Of a stretch of DNA of 64,000 bases, positions 33,927 through 42,475 are shown in pieces. The DNA lies in assembly GCF_042683665.1 (NCBI RefSeq), contig NZ_JBHUOO010000048.1; one strand, 5' to 3'. Position numbers and translations under genes: made by a program. This DNA is from Leeuwenhoekiella polynyae. GTDB lineage: Bacteria; Bacteroidota; Bacteroidia; Flavobacteriales; Flavobacteriaceae. The notes below the pieces were generated by a model. That model was not told the origin of the DNA. It did no database searches and saw nothing but the letters and a program-made list of their open reading frames with translations. How positions within the stretch are numbered: position 1 is the stretch's first letter; the number at the start of each line of letters is the position of its first letter.

Positions 33927-35186
33927 ATGAAAGAGGCCTTTTTACATCATCTTTGGAACTGCCGAAAATTTGACGGTGCAGCTTCAACTTCAAAGCTTCA
34001 AACAGTTTGTGGTAAAAAACTTCAGATCATAAAAACAGGTATGCATAATCAACTTGCAGGCCCTGATTTTTTTAATGCTCAGGTGGGAATTGATGATCAG
34101 TTATGGGCGGGTAACGTTGAATTTCGCATAAAAAGTTCGGATTGGTATCTACATAATCACCAGCAGGATCCTGCTTACGAAAATGTAATCCTGCACGTGG
34201 TTTGGGAATATGATTGTACTGTTTTTGATAAAGTTGACGCACAAATCCCAACGCTTATTCTCACCGATAAGGTGAATGATGAATTGCTGAATAATTACCA
34301 ACATTTACTAGAATCGAAGATCTACAATTTTATCAATTGTGAATCTAGATTTAAAGAAGTTCCTGATTTTTTGAGCGCTTAGAGCAAAAGGTTTTGCAGG
34401 TCGAAAAATAGATCGCTAGCAAAAATGGTAATTGGGAAGCAGTTTTGTTTGCAATGCTTGCCCGTAACTTTGGTACAGTAATCAATGCCGATGCTTTTGA
34501 AGCTTTAGCTTCAGTTTTAGATTTTAAAATCATAAGAAAATTAGGTTTACAAAAAGATCAATTGGAGATTGTATTGCTAGGACTTGCAGGATTATTGTCG
34601 GAAACAGCAGAAGAACAAGAGCCTGGAAGCTGGAAGGAAGAATGTGAATACAATAAGCATAAGTATCAGCTAGTTACTGGAATTAATCAAAAAGTGCAGT
34701 TCTACAAATTGCGACCGCCTAATTTTCCTACTATTCGATTGTCTCAACTCGCTCAATTTTATGAGCAGCGTACTGATTTGTTCAGTTTAGTTATAGCTGC
34801 AAAAACGAGAGCCCAAGTGCAAGAGTTATTTAAAATAGAGACTTCTTTCTATTGGGAAACACAGTATTACTTTGGCAAGATTCATAAAAGCGATCTAAAT
34901 AAATACTCCGGCATTTATAAATATCTTAATAATTAATACTCTGACACCTATAAAGTTTGCAACCGCAAAAGCTCAGGGTCAATTAATAGAAGTAGAATTA
35001 GTTAAATTAATGCTCAACCTTCCGCAGGAGAAAAATTCCATAATGAATTGCTTTTCAAAATCGAGAGAAACTAAGAAAGATGCCTTGCATAGTCAGGCGT
35101 TGATTCAGCTAAAAAAAATGTATTGTGATCAAAATCAATGTTTGCATTGTCAGATACGTAATTATTTGCTTAATGAAGCGATATAA
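33927..35186 (+). pseudogene. DUF2851-family gene, broken by frameshifts and a stop
   Basis: Three consecutive pieces together make one DUF2851 protein of about 420 residues. Piece 1 (33927-34382) starts MKEAFLHHLWNCRKFDG and ends after KEVPDF. Piece 2 continues in another frame as FERLEQKVLQVEK, then an in-frame TAG at 34409-34411, then IASKNGNWEAVLFAMLARNFG through GIYKY. Piece 3 returns to the first frame near 34926 with LIINTLTPIKFATAKAQG and ends CDQNQCLHCQIRNYLL at 35186. About ten residues expected between PDF and FERLE are missing. Two frame changes, one nonsense codon and a small deletion mean true decay rather than a single error. Function of the family is not known. Confidence 0.85.
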
Positions 35187-35241
35187 TCAACCAAAGGCTT
35201 TATTTTAGCAGATATACGTTTTGTAAATAAGAATAGTTGTT

Positions 35242-35460
35242 ATGCATAAATTGCGTCATTTTTTTGAAAGAAACGGATTCTACGTTTCGTCTCGACTGGC
35301 AGACCGAATGGGAATACGTGCTAAGAATGTGCGTTTGTTCTTCATTTATCTTTCATTTGCTACTGCAGGTTTGGGATTTGCTTTTTATCTTGTTTTAGCC
35401 TTCTGGCTTAAGCTTAAAGATTTGGTTTATACAAAACGTACATCTGTATTTGATTTGTAA
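35242..35460 (+). CDS. PspC-domain membrane protein
   Basis: The 72-residue protein is a minimal PspC domain: a basic amphipathic start (MHKLRHFFERNGFYVSSRLADRMGI), RAKNVRLFFIYLSFATAGLGFAFYLVLAFWL with the membrane segment, and a charged end. In Bacteroidota the domain is often free-standing or fused to a larger stress protein. It is followed after 6 bp by the potassium channel gene, so the two are likely co-transcribed. Confidence 0.82.
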   Translation: MHKLRHFFERNGFYVSSRLADRMGIRAKNVRLFFIYLSFATAGLGFAFYLVLAFWLKLKDLVYTKRTSVFDL

Positions 35461-35466
35461 AAAACT

Positions 35467-36474
35467 ATGCTTACCATTTTTAAAAACCGAATTTATATTG
35501 CCTTACTGCTTATTGTAAGTATGCTGGCAATGGGGGTTTTCGGTTTTCGATTTTTTGCAGAGTACACTTGGACCGATGCGGTTTATATGACTATGATTAC
35601 CATTAGCACCGTAGGATTTGGAGAAGTGCAGCCCCTCAACGATACCGCAAAAATTTTTACAGTAATATTAATTTTGGTAAGTGTGGTCGTTCTGGGTTAT
35701 GCGATCTCTATTATAACAGAATATATTTTAAGCCGAAGTAATTTTGAACTTATAAAACAGCGCAGCGTGCAGAAGAAAATAGATAAACTCAATAATCATG
35801 TGATCATCGTAGGTTATGGCCGTAATGGTAAGCAGGCCGCACAAAAGTTAATGACCTATCACAAGCCTTTTGTTATCATAGAGTTGGATGAAGAGGTGGT
35901 ACATAAATTTCAATCTGAAGAAGTAAATTTTGTTACCGGTAATGCCAATGAAGATGAGGTTCTTATAAAAGCAGGGGTGGAGCGCGCTGCAACTTTAATA
36001 TCTGCATTGCCTAATGATTCTGATAATTTATTTGTGGTGCTTTCTGCACGGCAAATTAATTCTAAAATGAAAATTATAAGTAGAGCTTCTGAAGAGACAA
36101 CGTATCAAAAACTAAAATTTGCTGGCGCAAACAATGTGATAATGCCAGATAAAATAGGTGGTGATCATATGGCTTCACTGGTTGTTGTGCCTGATTTGCT
36201 GGAGTTTATAGATCATTTGCAGGTAGCGACCGGTGGGCGGGTAAATGTTCAGCAAATAAATTATGATGCTGTTTGTCCTGATCACGAGAGTCGTACTATA
36301 CGAGATATTGACCTAAGAAATCGTACGGGTTGTTCTATCATAGGCTATAAGTCACCTGACGGAAATTATATCATCAATCCCGAAGCTTCTTTAATGCTCG
36401 AAAGAGATTCTATACTCATTGTAATAGGAAGACCAGAACAGATCGAAAAATTACATAAAGAATTTGCGATTTAG
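35467..36474 (+). CDS. Potassium channel with TrkA-N/TrkA-C (RCK) domains
   Basis: The 335-residue protein has two membrane helices flanking a pore loop with the selectivity filter TVGFGE near residue 48, then a Rossmann RCK domain (HVIIVGYGRNGKQAA near residue 112, FVIIELDEE) and a TrkA-C domain from about residue 250. This is the MthK/Kch-like architecture of a ligand-gated potassium channel. It sits 6 bp behind the PspC gene, so a link between membrane stress and potassium flux is plausible but unproven. Confidence 0.92.
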   Translation: MLTIFKNRIYIALLLIVSMLAMGVFGFRFFAEYTWTDAVYMTMITISTVGFGEVQPLNDTAKIFTVILILVSVVVLGYAISIITEYILSRSNFELIKQRSVQKKIDKLNNHVIIVGYGRNGKQAAQKLMTYHKPFVIIELDEEVVHKFQSEEVNFVTGNANEDEVLIKAGVERAATLISALPNDSDNLFVVLSARQINSKMKIISRASEETTYQKLKFAGANNVIMPDKIGGDHMASLVVVPDLLEFIDHLQVATGGRVNVQQINYDAVCPDHESRTIRDIDLRNRTGCSIIGYKSPDGNYIINPEASLMLERDSILIVIGRPEQIEKLHKEFAI

Positions 36475-36566
36475 TAGTATGTTTACAGCTTGTCGAAGAA
36501 AGCGGTGAAAATAATGTAACGTTTTTCGCTTTATTCTAGTTTTAATTTAACGATTTTGCTTTTTTT

Positions 36567-38249
36567 ATGAAACACCTATTCGCTTCCGTTTTTATCTTTT
36601 TTTCGGTTTTCCAGGTTGCAGCTCAAGAGGTTGAGGTTGGAATAGATCAAAAAATTGATCAGGCTTTTGCGCCTATTTCAGATTTCTTTTCAAATATAAT
36701 TTTCTTTAATGTATTTGGAATTCCTTTCGTGCTAATTCTTCTTGTTTTTAGTGCATTTTTCTTTACTATTCGTTTCGGTTTTCCAAACTTCAGATATTTC
36801 TGGCGTGCAATTCAGACAGTACGTGGTAAATATGAAGATATAGAAAATCATGGTGCTCAGGTTTTATATGGTGAAAATGGTATTGCAAACGGGGTTGATT
36901 TAAACAAAGTAGATCTTGAGCAGCATATAGAAACGCTTGATGATGATTTAGCTATTGATGGGGATATTGTTGATACCATTAGAGATGAATCTTCTGCAGG
37001 AGAAATGAGCCACTTTCAGGCTTTGGCAACTGCAGTTTCTGGCACAGTAGGTAACGGTAACATTGCGGGTGTAGCCCTTGCAATTGCTTTAGGAGGCCCT
37101 GGAGCAACATTCTGGATGGTTGTTTGTGGACTGATGGGGATGTCAACCAAGTTTGTAGAATGTACCTTGGGAGTTCAATACCGTGATATAGGTGAAGATG
37201 GTACAGTATATGGTGGGCCAATGTATTACCTGACTAAAGGATTAAAAGAAAAAGGCTTTGCGACCTTAGGGAAAATAGCTGCAGTGATTTTTGCTGTTTT
37301 TTGTATCGGTAATTCTTTTGGTGGTGGTAATGCCGCACAGAGTAATCAAGCAACTATTGTATTGAAAGAATTGTTTAATCTGCAAAGTGCAGGTGCCGGT
37401 TTCTGGATTGGTGTTGTGATAGCGGTTTTAGTTGGTATTATCGTTATTGGTGGGATCAAGCGTATTGCACAGGTTACTGAAAAAGTAGTTCCATTTATGG
37501 CAATTATGTATTTAGGAGCTTGTATTTATATCGTGGGATCTAATTATACATTGATAGATGATGCTTTTACTCTAATAATGGAAGAGGCTTTCAAACCTAC
37601 AGCAATAGGTGTAGGTGGGTTTATAGGTGTTCTCTTAGTAGGTTTTAAAAGAGCAGCATTTTCTAATGAAGCGGGAGCTGGTTCTGCATCTATCGCACAC
37701 TCAGCAGTACGTACGAAGTACTCTGCGAGTGAGGGATTAGTTGCTTTATTAGAGCCGTTTATTGATACGGTAGTGATTTGTACAATGACTGCGCTAGTTA
37801 TCATTATTTTTAATTTTGGCGGTTACTTTGAATACGGAGGTGATGGCTCAGGAGCTGTAATTATTGATGGTCTTTCTTATGAAGGAGCTGGTATTACATC
37901 AAAAGCTTTTCACGAGTATATTCCTTTTTCAAATGTATTTTTAACAATAGCGGTGGTTTTATTTGCAGTATCTACCATGATCTCTTGGTCGTACTATGGT
38001 TTGCAGTCCTGGAAATTTCTTTTCGGAAGAGGCAAGGCCGCTGATCTTGTATATAAGGTCTTATTTCTAATATTTGTAGTAATTGGTGCTGCAGCAAATA
38101 TGGGGTCGATCTGGGCATTCTCTGATGCTATGGTTTTTGCAATGATCTTTCCCAATATGGTAGGATTATTCTTTTTATTTCCTGTGGTAAAGAAACAGTT
38201 AGACAGATATCTCGCCGCAATTAAATTGAAAAAAGAGGCAATCAATTAA
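36567..38249 (+). CDS. Sodium:alanine symporter family (AGCS) protein, copy 1
   Basis: The 560-residue protein has about eleven membrane helices and AGCS signatures: GEMSHFQALATAVSGTVGNGNIAG near residue 144, FGGGNAAQSNQA, and AAFSNEAGAGSASIAHSAV near residue 370. A signal-peptide-like hydrophobic start (LFASVFIFFSVFQVAAQE) precedes the core. An acidic loop of about 55 residues (ENHGAQVLYGENGIANGV to IRDESSAG) is inserted before the first signature. In the first signature the usual SATVGLGN reads SGTVGNGN, which may change substrate or ion use. The transporter imports a small amino acid with Na+. Confidence 0.9.
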   Translation: MKHLFASVFIFFSVFQVAAQEVEVGIDQKIDQAFAPISDFFSNIIFFNVFGIPFVLILLVFSAFFFTIRFGFPNFRYFWRAIQTVRGKYEDIENHGAQVLYGENGIANGVDLNKVDLEQHIETLDDDLAIDGDIVDTIRDESSAGEMSHFQALATAVSGTVGNGNIAGVALAIALGGPGATFWMVVCGLMGMSTKFVECTLGVQYRDIGEDGTVYGGPMYYLTKGLKEKGFATLGKIAAVIFAVFCIGNSFGGGNAAQSNQATIVLKELFNLQSAGAGFWIGVVIAVLVGIIVIGGIKRIAQVTEKVVPFMAIMYLGACIYIVGSNYTLIDDAFTLIMEEAFKPTAIGVGGFIGVLLVGFKRAAFSNEAGAGSASIAHSAVRTKYSASEGLVALLEPFIDTVVICTMTALVIIIFNFGGYFEYGGDGSGAVIIDGLSYEGAGITSKAFHEYIPFSNVFLTIAVVLFAVSTMISWSYYGLQSWKFLFGRGKAADLVYKVLFLIFVVIGAAANMGSIWAFSDAMVFAMIFPNMVGLFFLFPVVKKQLDRYLAAIKLKKEAIN

Positions 38250-38279
38250 TTTCGATTAATAAAAATTACCATTTTTAAG

Positions 38280-38314
38280 GCCCTGTTTGATTAGTATCAA
38301 ATAGGGCTTTTTTT
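38280..38314 (+). terminator. Terminator after AGCS copy 1
   Basis: A 12-bp stem with one G-T wobble (38280-38291 with 38296-38307; GCCCTGTTTGAT) is followed by seven T residues. Confidence 0.85.
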
Positions 38315-38421
38315 GCATTCTTACACAATAGTGTCTAAACAATAATTTTAAGTAATAAGCTGAGTGATTCGTTGAATGATTCTTTGTAAATAGAGACTTT
38401 CTCTTCTTTTTTAACGAGGTT

Positions 38422-38429
38422 TACCTTTG
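38422..38429 (+). promoter_or_regulatory. -7 promoter element for AGCS copy 2
   Basis: TACCTTTG matches TAnnTTTG and lies 170 nt before the start codon at 38600, giving an unusually long leader that contains two hairpins. Confidence 0.45.
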
Positions 38430-38464
38430 AAAAAGGCTATTTTTTTAGCATCTTGCTGGCTTTA

Positions 38465-38522
38465 CTCGAAAAATCGAGATTATGGCTTCAAAGCATCCCG
38501 ATAGCATTTTGATGCTTTGAAG
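38465..38522 (+). promoter_or_regulatory. Two-hairpin leader of AGCS copy 2 (possible attenuator)
   Basis: A small hairpin (CTCGA, AAAA loop, TCGAG; 38465-38478) is followed by a 12-bp perfect stem (38486-38497 with 38511-38522; CTTCAAAGCATC) with a 13-nt loop. The second stem runs into TAATTTGTTTTTTAT, so it could act as a transcription attenuator about 78 nt before the coding region. I see no known riboswitch pattern; in particular the glycine riboswitch signature is absent. The rest of the 38250-38599 spacer holds only the copy-1 terminator and this leader. Confidence 0.5.
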
Positions 38523-38599
38523 TAATTTGTTTTTTATTTAATGCTTTGTGGATTTTCCTCAAGGTTTTTTACTCCAAATTTTATTTTAAAAATATTCTT

Positions 38600-40264
38600 A
38601 TGAAGAAAATTATTTTTTCAATTTGTTGTCTAATTTTTCCCTTTCTGACATTCGCTCAAGAAGAAATGAGCATGGGGGAATCTATAAATGCAGCTTTCGA
38701 AAAATATACGACGCCCATTGTAGACACCATAATGTATCCTATAGTTATAGCCGGAAAAGAATTACCTATCGTAATTCTTATTTTGCTTTTAGGGGCTTTG
38801 TTTTTTACAATTTATTTTAAGGGTGTTAACCTTAGATACTTTAAAGATAGTATTAAAACAGCTTGGGGGAAATATGATGATTTAGATCATTATGTGCCTG
38901 CAGATGAAGAAATCACTGTTGAAGATGGAAAAGTAAAAGATACTGTTAAGCTTACTGGCGAAGTTCAAGGTGAGGTAACACATTTTCAGGCTTTAACAGC
39001 ATCTCTTTCTGCAACGGTAGGTCTTGGTAATATCGCTGGTGTTGCGGTTGCAATTGCACTGGGTGGTCCGGGAGCTACGATATGGATGATCGTAGCAGGG
39101 CTTTTAGGTATGGCTTCAAAGTTTGTGGAGTGTACGTTAGGTGTAAAATATCGTGAAATAGATGAAAATGGTAGAACCTACGGTGGTCCTATGTATTACC
39201 TTTCTAAAGGTTTAAAAGAAAAAGGGCTAGGAGGCCTTGGTAAAGTGACTGCGGTAGTATTTGCTATTTTCTGTATCGGGGGGTCTTTTGGTGGCGGAAA
39301 TATGTTTCAATCTAATCAGGCTTCGTCACAGTTGATACAAATGACCGGTTGGGATAATCCTAACGCAGGATTGTATCTAGGTTTGATAATGGCTGCAATT
39401 ATTGGGTTGGTGATTATAGGTGGTATAAAGCGTATTGGTTCTTTTACCGAAAAAGTGGTGCCATTTATGGCTATTGTATACGTTCTTGCAGGTTTTATTA
39501 TCATTGCTATTAATATAGATATGGTGGGCTTTGCTTTAGGTCAGATATGGGATGGCGCAATGAACCCTAATGCAGCCTTTGGAGGTGTGGTAGGAGTTCT
39601 TATTGTAGGTTTTCAAAGAGCAGCGTTTTCTAATGAGGCTGGTGTAGGTTCTGCTGCAATTGCACATTCTGCTGTTAAAACACGTTACCCGGCTAGTGAA
39701 GGCCTTACGGCTTCAATTGGTCCCTTTGTAGATACCGTGATCATCTGTACAATGACTGCCGTTGTTATTATTATCACAAACGCAAAGCACAACCTGTTTA
39801 CATATGGTAATCTCGATGCAGCAAGTAACGTAATGCTTAATGCAACTAACGAACCTATCAATGGAGTGGATTTGACTTCAGTAGCATTTGACTCGGCTAT
39901 TCCATACTTCTCTATTGTTCTTACTATTGCAGTTGTATTATTTGCAATTTCAACTGCAATTTCTTGGTCTTATTACGGATTGCAATCATGGAAATATTTA
40001 TTTGGAAAAGGAAGGGTTCAGGACATTACTTACAAAGTATTATTTTTAGCCTTTATAATAGTAGGTGCTTCATCGAGTTTAGGAGCAGTTATCGCATTCT
40101 CAGATGCAATGATCTTTGCGATGGTATTTCCTAACATTATCGGTTTGGTATTACTGTCTCCTAAAGTTAGAAAAGAATTACAAGCATATCTTAATGCCAT
40201 TAAAATTGGCCGAATGGATGCTGTTATAGATAAAGATTCAAAAAAGACTAAAGAAGCTTCTTAA
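38600..40264 (+). CDS. Sodium:alanine symporter family (AGCS) protein, copy 2
   Basis: The 554-residue protein is a paralogue of the gene upstream and has the canonical motif GEVTHFQALTASLSATVGLGNIAG near residue 125, then GGSFGGGNMFQSNQAS and AAFSNEAGVGSAAIAHSAV. The N-terminus is signal-peptide-like (IIFSICCLIFPFLTFAQEE), as in copy 1, but the acidic loop before the first signature is shorter (about 30 residues). The start at ATG 38600 is preferred; the open frame to 38546 is translated leader. It should import alanine or glycine with Na+. A structured leader suggests regulation separate from copy 1. Confidence 0.9.
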   Translation: MKKIIFSICCLIFPFLTFAQEEMSMGESINAAFEKYTTPIVDTIMYPIVIAGKELPIVILILLLGALFFTIYFKGVNLRYFKDSIKTAWGKYDDLDHYVPADEEITVEDGKVKDTVKLTGEVQGEVTHFQALTASLSATVGLGNIAGVAVAIALGGPGATIWMIVAGLLGMASKFVECTLGVKYREIDENGRTYGGPMYYLSKGLKEKGLGGLGKVTAVVFAIFCIGGSFGGGNMFQSNQASSQLIQMTGWDNPNAGLYLGLIMAAIIGLVIIGGIKRIGSFTEKVVPFMAIVYVLAGFIIIAINIDMVGFALGQIWDGAMNPNAAFGGVVGVLIVGFQRAAFSNEAGVGSAAIAHSAVKTRYPASEGLTASIGPFVDTVIICTMTAVVIIITNAKHNLFTYGNLDAASNVMLNATNEPINGVDLTSVAFDSAIPYFSIVLTIAVVLFAISTAISWSYYGLQSWKYLFGKGRVQDITYKVLFLAFIIVGASSSLGAVIAFSDAMIFAMVFPNIIGLVLLSPKVRKELQAYLNAIKIGRMDAVIDKDSKKTKEAS

Positions 40265-40279
40265 CAAAATAATTCTCTT

Positions 40280-41200
40280 ATGAATTTAAAATCCCATTTC
40301 TTTCTGGATAACAGACAAAGAAGTGGGATTTTGCTTTTGGTGCTGGTTTTAATTGCTTGTTTGGGAGTCTATTTTGGATAACTCCAAATGCTTTTTATAA
40401 ACCAGAAGCATTAACAGATGAAGAGCTTCAGATATTTGAAGCAATTAATGTTAGCGGAATCCCAGCCGAAAATCTATCCATTCAATCCTAATTTCATAAC
40501 TGATTACAAAGGCTATACTTTAGGAATGCGTATGGTTGAAATAGATAAGTTATTACGCTTTCGTGAAAAGGATCAGTAGATTAATTCTGCTGATGATTTT
40601 CAGAAAGTAACTGGTGTTTCAGATTCTTTATTACAAACAATCGCACCCTACTTTAAATTTCCGGAATGGGTTACAAATTCCAAACCTAAAGCTTCAAAAA
40701 CTAGTTTTTCATACTCAGAAGAAAAACCTAAAAGCGATTTAAATAAGGCAGATTTTAAATCTTTAATGGGTATTAAAGATTTAGATGAGGTTGTTGTAAA
40801 ACGCCTGTTGAGTTGTAGGAAAAAACTGGGAGGTTTTCTTGAGGATAATCAGCTTTATGACATTTATGGTACTTCAAAAAGTCAGGTGTACGCCATTAAA
40901 GATCAGTTTACGGTTCAGTCAAAACCAGACATACAGTTGATTGACGTGAATGCCGCTAATGCATCAGATCTCTCAACAGTTCCATTTATAACTTTTGAAA
41001 GCGCAAGAGATATTATAGATTACCGTCTGCTGCATAAGGGAATTAATGATCTTGATGAGCTCCTCAAAATAGACGGAATAACCTCCTATAAATTAGAGCG
41101 AATTAAATTATATTTGTCATCCAACCAAAATGGAGAAGGCATTACTGAGAATTACGCATATTTGGCTTGTAAAGCTTCCTTTCCGATTGCCTTATATTAA
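40280..41200 (+). pseudogene. Helix-hairpin-helix (ComEA-like) protein gene, decayed
   Basis: The start is recognisable (MNLKSHFFLDNRQRSGILLLVL and a membrane helix, ATG 40280), but the frame stops at TAA 40379-40381. Coding sense continues in another frame (TPNAFYKPEALTDEELQIFEAIN) and then returns to the first frame near 40450 with PKIYPFNPNFITDYKGYTLGM. An in-frame TAG at 40577-40579 interrupts REKDQ and INSADDFQKVTGVS. After that 207 codons are open to 41200 with two helix-hairpin-helix repeats (DLNKADFKSLMGIKDLDE; DVNAANASDLSTVPFIT). A late ATG at 40766 would give 144 residues without the membrane anchor, probably not functional. The intact family anchors HhH DNA-binding repeats at the membrane. 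Confidence 0.82.
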
Positions 41201-41215
41201 ATTAAAGTATACTAG

Positions 41216-42385
41216 ATGAATAATGTTTTTTTTTCGGAAGAGCATCAGCTCTTTAGAGAAAGTCTGAGAGAATTTTTGCAAAAGGAAGTTGTTCCACATA
41301 TTGAAAAATGGGAGCAGACGGGTAATATAGATCGCTTTATCTGGACAAAGATGGGAGAGATGGGCTATTTTGGTTTAGCCGCTCCTGAAGAATATGGTGG
41401 GCTCGATCTTGATATTTTCTACACTGTTATTTTTCTTGAAGAATTACAACGCATCAATAGTGGTGGTTTTGCTGCTGCAATGTGGGCACATGCCTATTTA
41501 GCGATGACGCATTTAAAAGTTGAAGGTTCACCAGCGATTAAAGAAAAATATTTAACGCCTAGTATTCTTGGTGAAAAAATAGGCTGTTTATGTATCACAG
41601 AACCCTTTGGTGGTTCTGATGTTGCAGGAATGCGTAGTACAGCTGTTTTAAAGGGAGATCATTATATTTTAAATGGTTCAAAAACTTTTATTACAAATGG
41701 GGTATATTCAGATTATTTAATTGTTGCTGCGAAGACAACTCCTGAGAAGGGAAATAAAGGTCTGAGTATTTTTGTAATAGATAGAGATACAGAAGGAATA
41801 AGTGCTACAAAATTAGACAAACTGGGTTGGAGAGCTTCAGATACGGGAGAGATAGCGTTTTCTGATGTGAAAATTCCTGTTGAAAATCTAATGGGAGAAG
41901 AGGATAAAGGCTTCTCTTATATTATGCAGCATTTTGCTTTAGAGCGTTTGATAATGGGTGTAAATGCACACGCACGTGCTGAGTATGCTTTAGAGTATAC
42001 ATTAGGATATATGTCAGACCGTATCGCTTTTGGCAAAACCTTAGATAAATTTCAGGCATTGAGGCATACTGTGGCAGAGATGGCAAGTGAAGTGGAGATG
42101 GTGAAGTCATTTAACTATGCAATTGCTAATAATCTTTATAGTGGCGATTATGTAGTTAAGGAGGCTAGCATGTCTAAATTGCTTGCAACTAAAATCGCAG
42201 ATGATGTGATTTATAAATGCTTGCAGATGTTAGGAGGGTATGGCTATATGGAAGATTATCCGCTAGCGAGAATGTTTAGAGATAGTAGGTTAGGTCCGAT
42301 AGGTGGCGGTACGTCTGAGATTTTAAAAGAGATTATTGCTAAGATGGTAATAGATAAAAAAGAATATAAGCCTGCGGCGAAATAA
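41216..42385 (+). CDS. Acyl-CoA dehydrogenase, IVD/LCAD-type active site
   Basis: The 389-residue protein has the full acyl-CoA dehydrogenase fold: helical N-domain, middle beta domain (CLCITEPFGGSDVAGM, LNGSKTFITNG) and C-terminal helical domain (DRIAFGKTLDKFQALRH, QMLGGYGYMEDYP). The position of the catalytic Glu of medium- and short-chain enzymes is Gly364 here (IGGGTSEI). Instead Glu243 in ALERLIMG sits where isovaleryl-CoA and long-chain dehydrogenases keep theirs. So it belongs with the branched- or long-chain group, which may tie it to the leucine pathway implied by the mccB-like gene. It lies 15 bp behind the broken HhH gene. Confidence 0.9.
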   Translation: MNNVFFSEEHQLFRESLREFLQKEVVPHIEKWEQTGNIDRFIWTKMGEMGYFGLAAPEEYGGLDLDIFYTVIFLEELQRINSGGFAAAMWAHAYLAMTHLKVEGSPAIKEKYLTPSILGEKIGCLCITEPFGGSDVAGMRSTAVLKGDHYILNGSKTFITNGVYSDYLIVAAKTTPEKGNKGLSIFVIDRDTEGISATKLDKLGWRASDTGEIAFSDVKIPVENLMGEEDKGFSYIMQHFALERLIMGVNAHARAEYALEYTLGYMSDRIAFGKTLDKFQALRHTVAEMASEVEMVKSFNYAIANNLYSGDYVVKEASMSKLLATKIADDVIYKCLQMLGGYGYMEDYPLARMFRDSRLGPIGGGTSEILKEIIAKMVIDKKEYKPAAK

Positions 42386-42401
42386 TTAAATTTAAAACCG
42401 C

Positions 42402-42431
42402 TTGTTAGTTTTAAAGTTTAAACTATCTTTG
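42402..42431 (+). promoter_or_regulatory. rpsU promoter with both -33 and -7 elements
   Basis: TTG at 42402-42404 and TATCTTTG at 42424-42431 are separated by 19 bp, an exact fit to the Bacteroidota consensus. Transcription starts near 42438, leaving a leader of about 38 nt that holds the Shine-Dalgarno sequence. Confidence 0.75.
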
Positions 42432-42461
42432 CGGCCTGAAAACTGAAAAGAATTTTAAAGA

Positions 42462-42469
42462 AAGGAGGT
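42462..42469 (+). promoter_or_regulatory. Full-length Shine-Dalgarno sequence of rpsU
   Basis: AAGGAGGT is the complete complement of the 16S rRNA 3' end and ends 6 nt before the ATG at 42476. The starts of tuf, rplK, rplA, rplJ, rplL, rpoB and rpoC nearby have no such element. In Flavobacterium the anti-SD of the ribosome is covered with the help of bS21, the rpsU product, and rpsU is a known exception that keeps a strong SD, consistent with autoregulation. Confidence 0.85.
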
Positions 42470-42475
42470 ACCACT

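Noticed and set aside
38430..38599. Glycine riboswitch before the alanine symporter
   Set aside because: The conserved core bases of that class are not present; only simple hairpins are seen.
34409..40579. In-frame TAG codons in two genes, which might suggest TAG recoding
   Set aside because: TAG serves as an ordinary stop elsewhere in the window (for example the SDR and DinB genes), and both genes also have frame changes, so decay explains them better.
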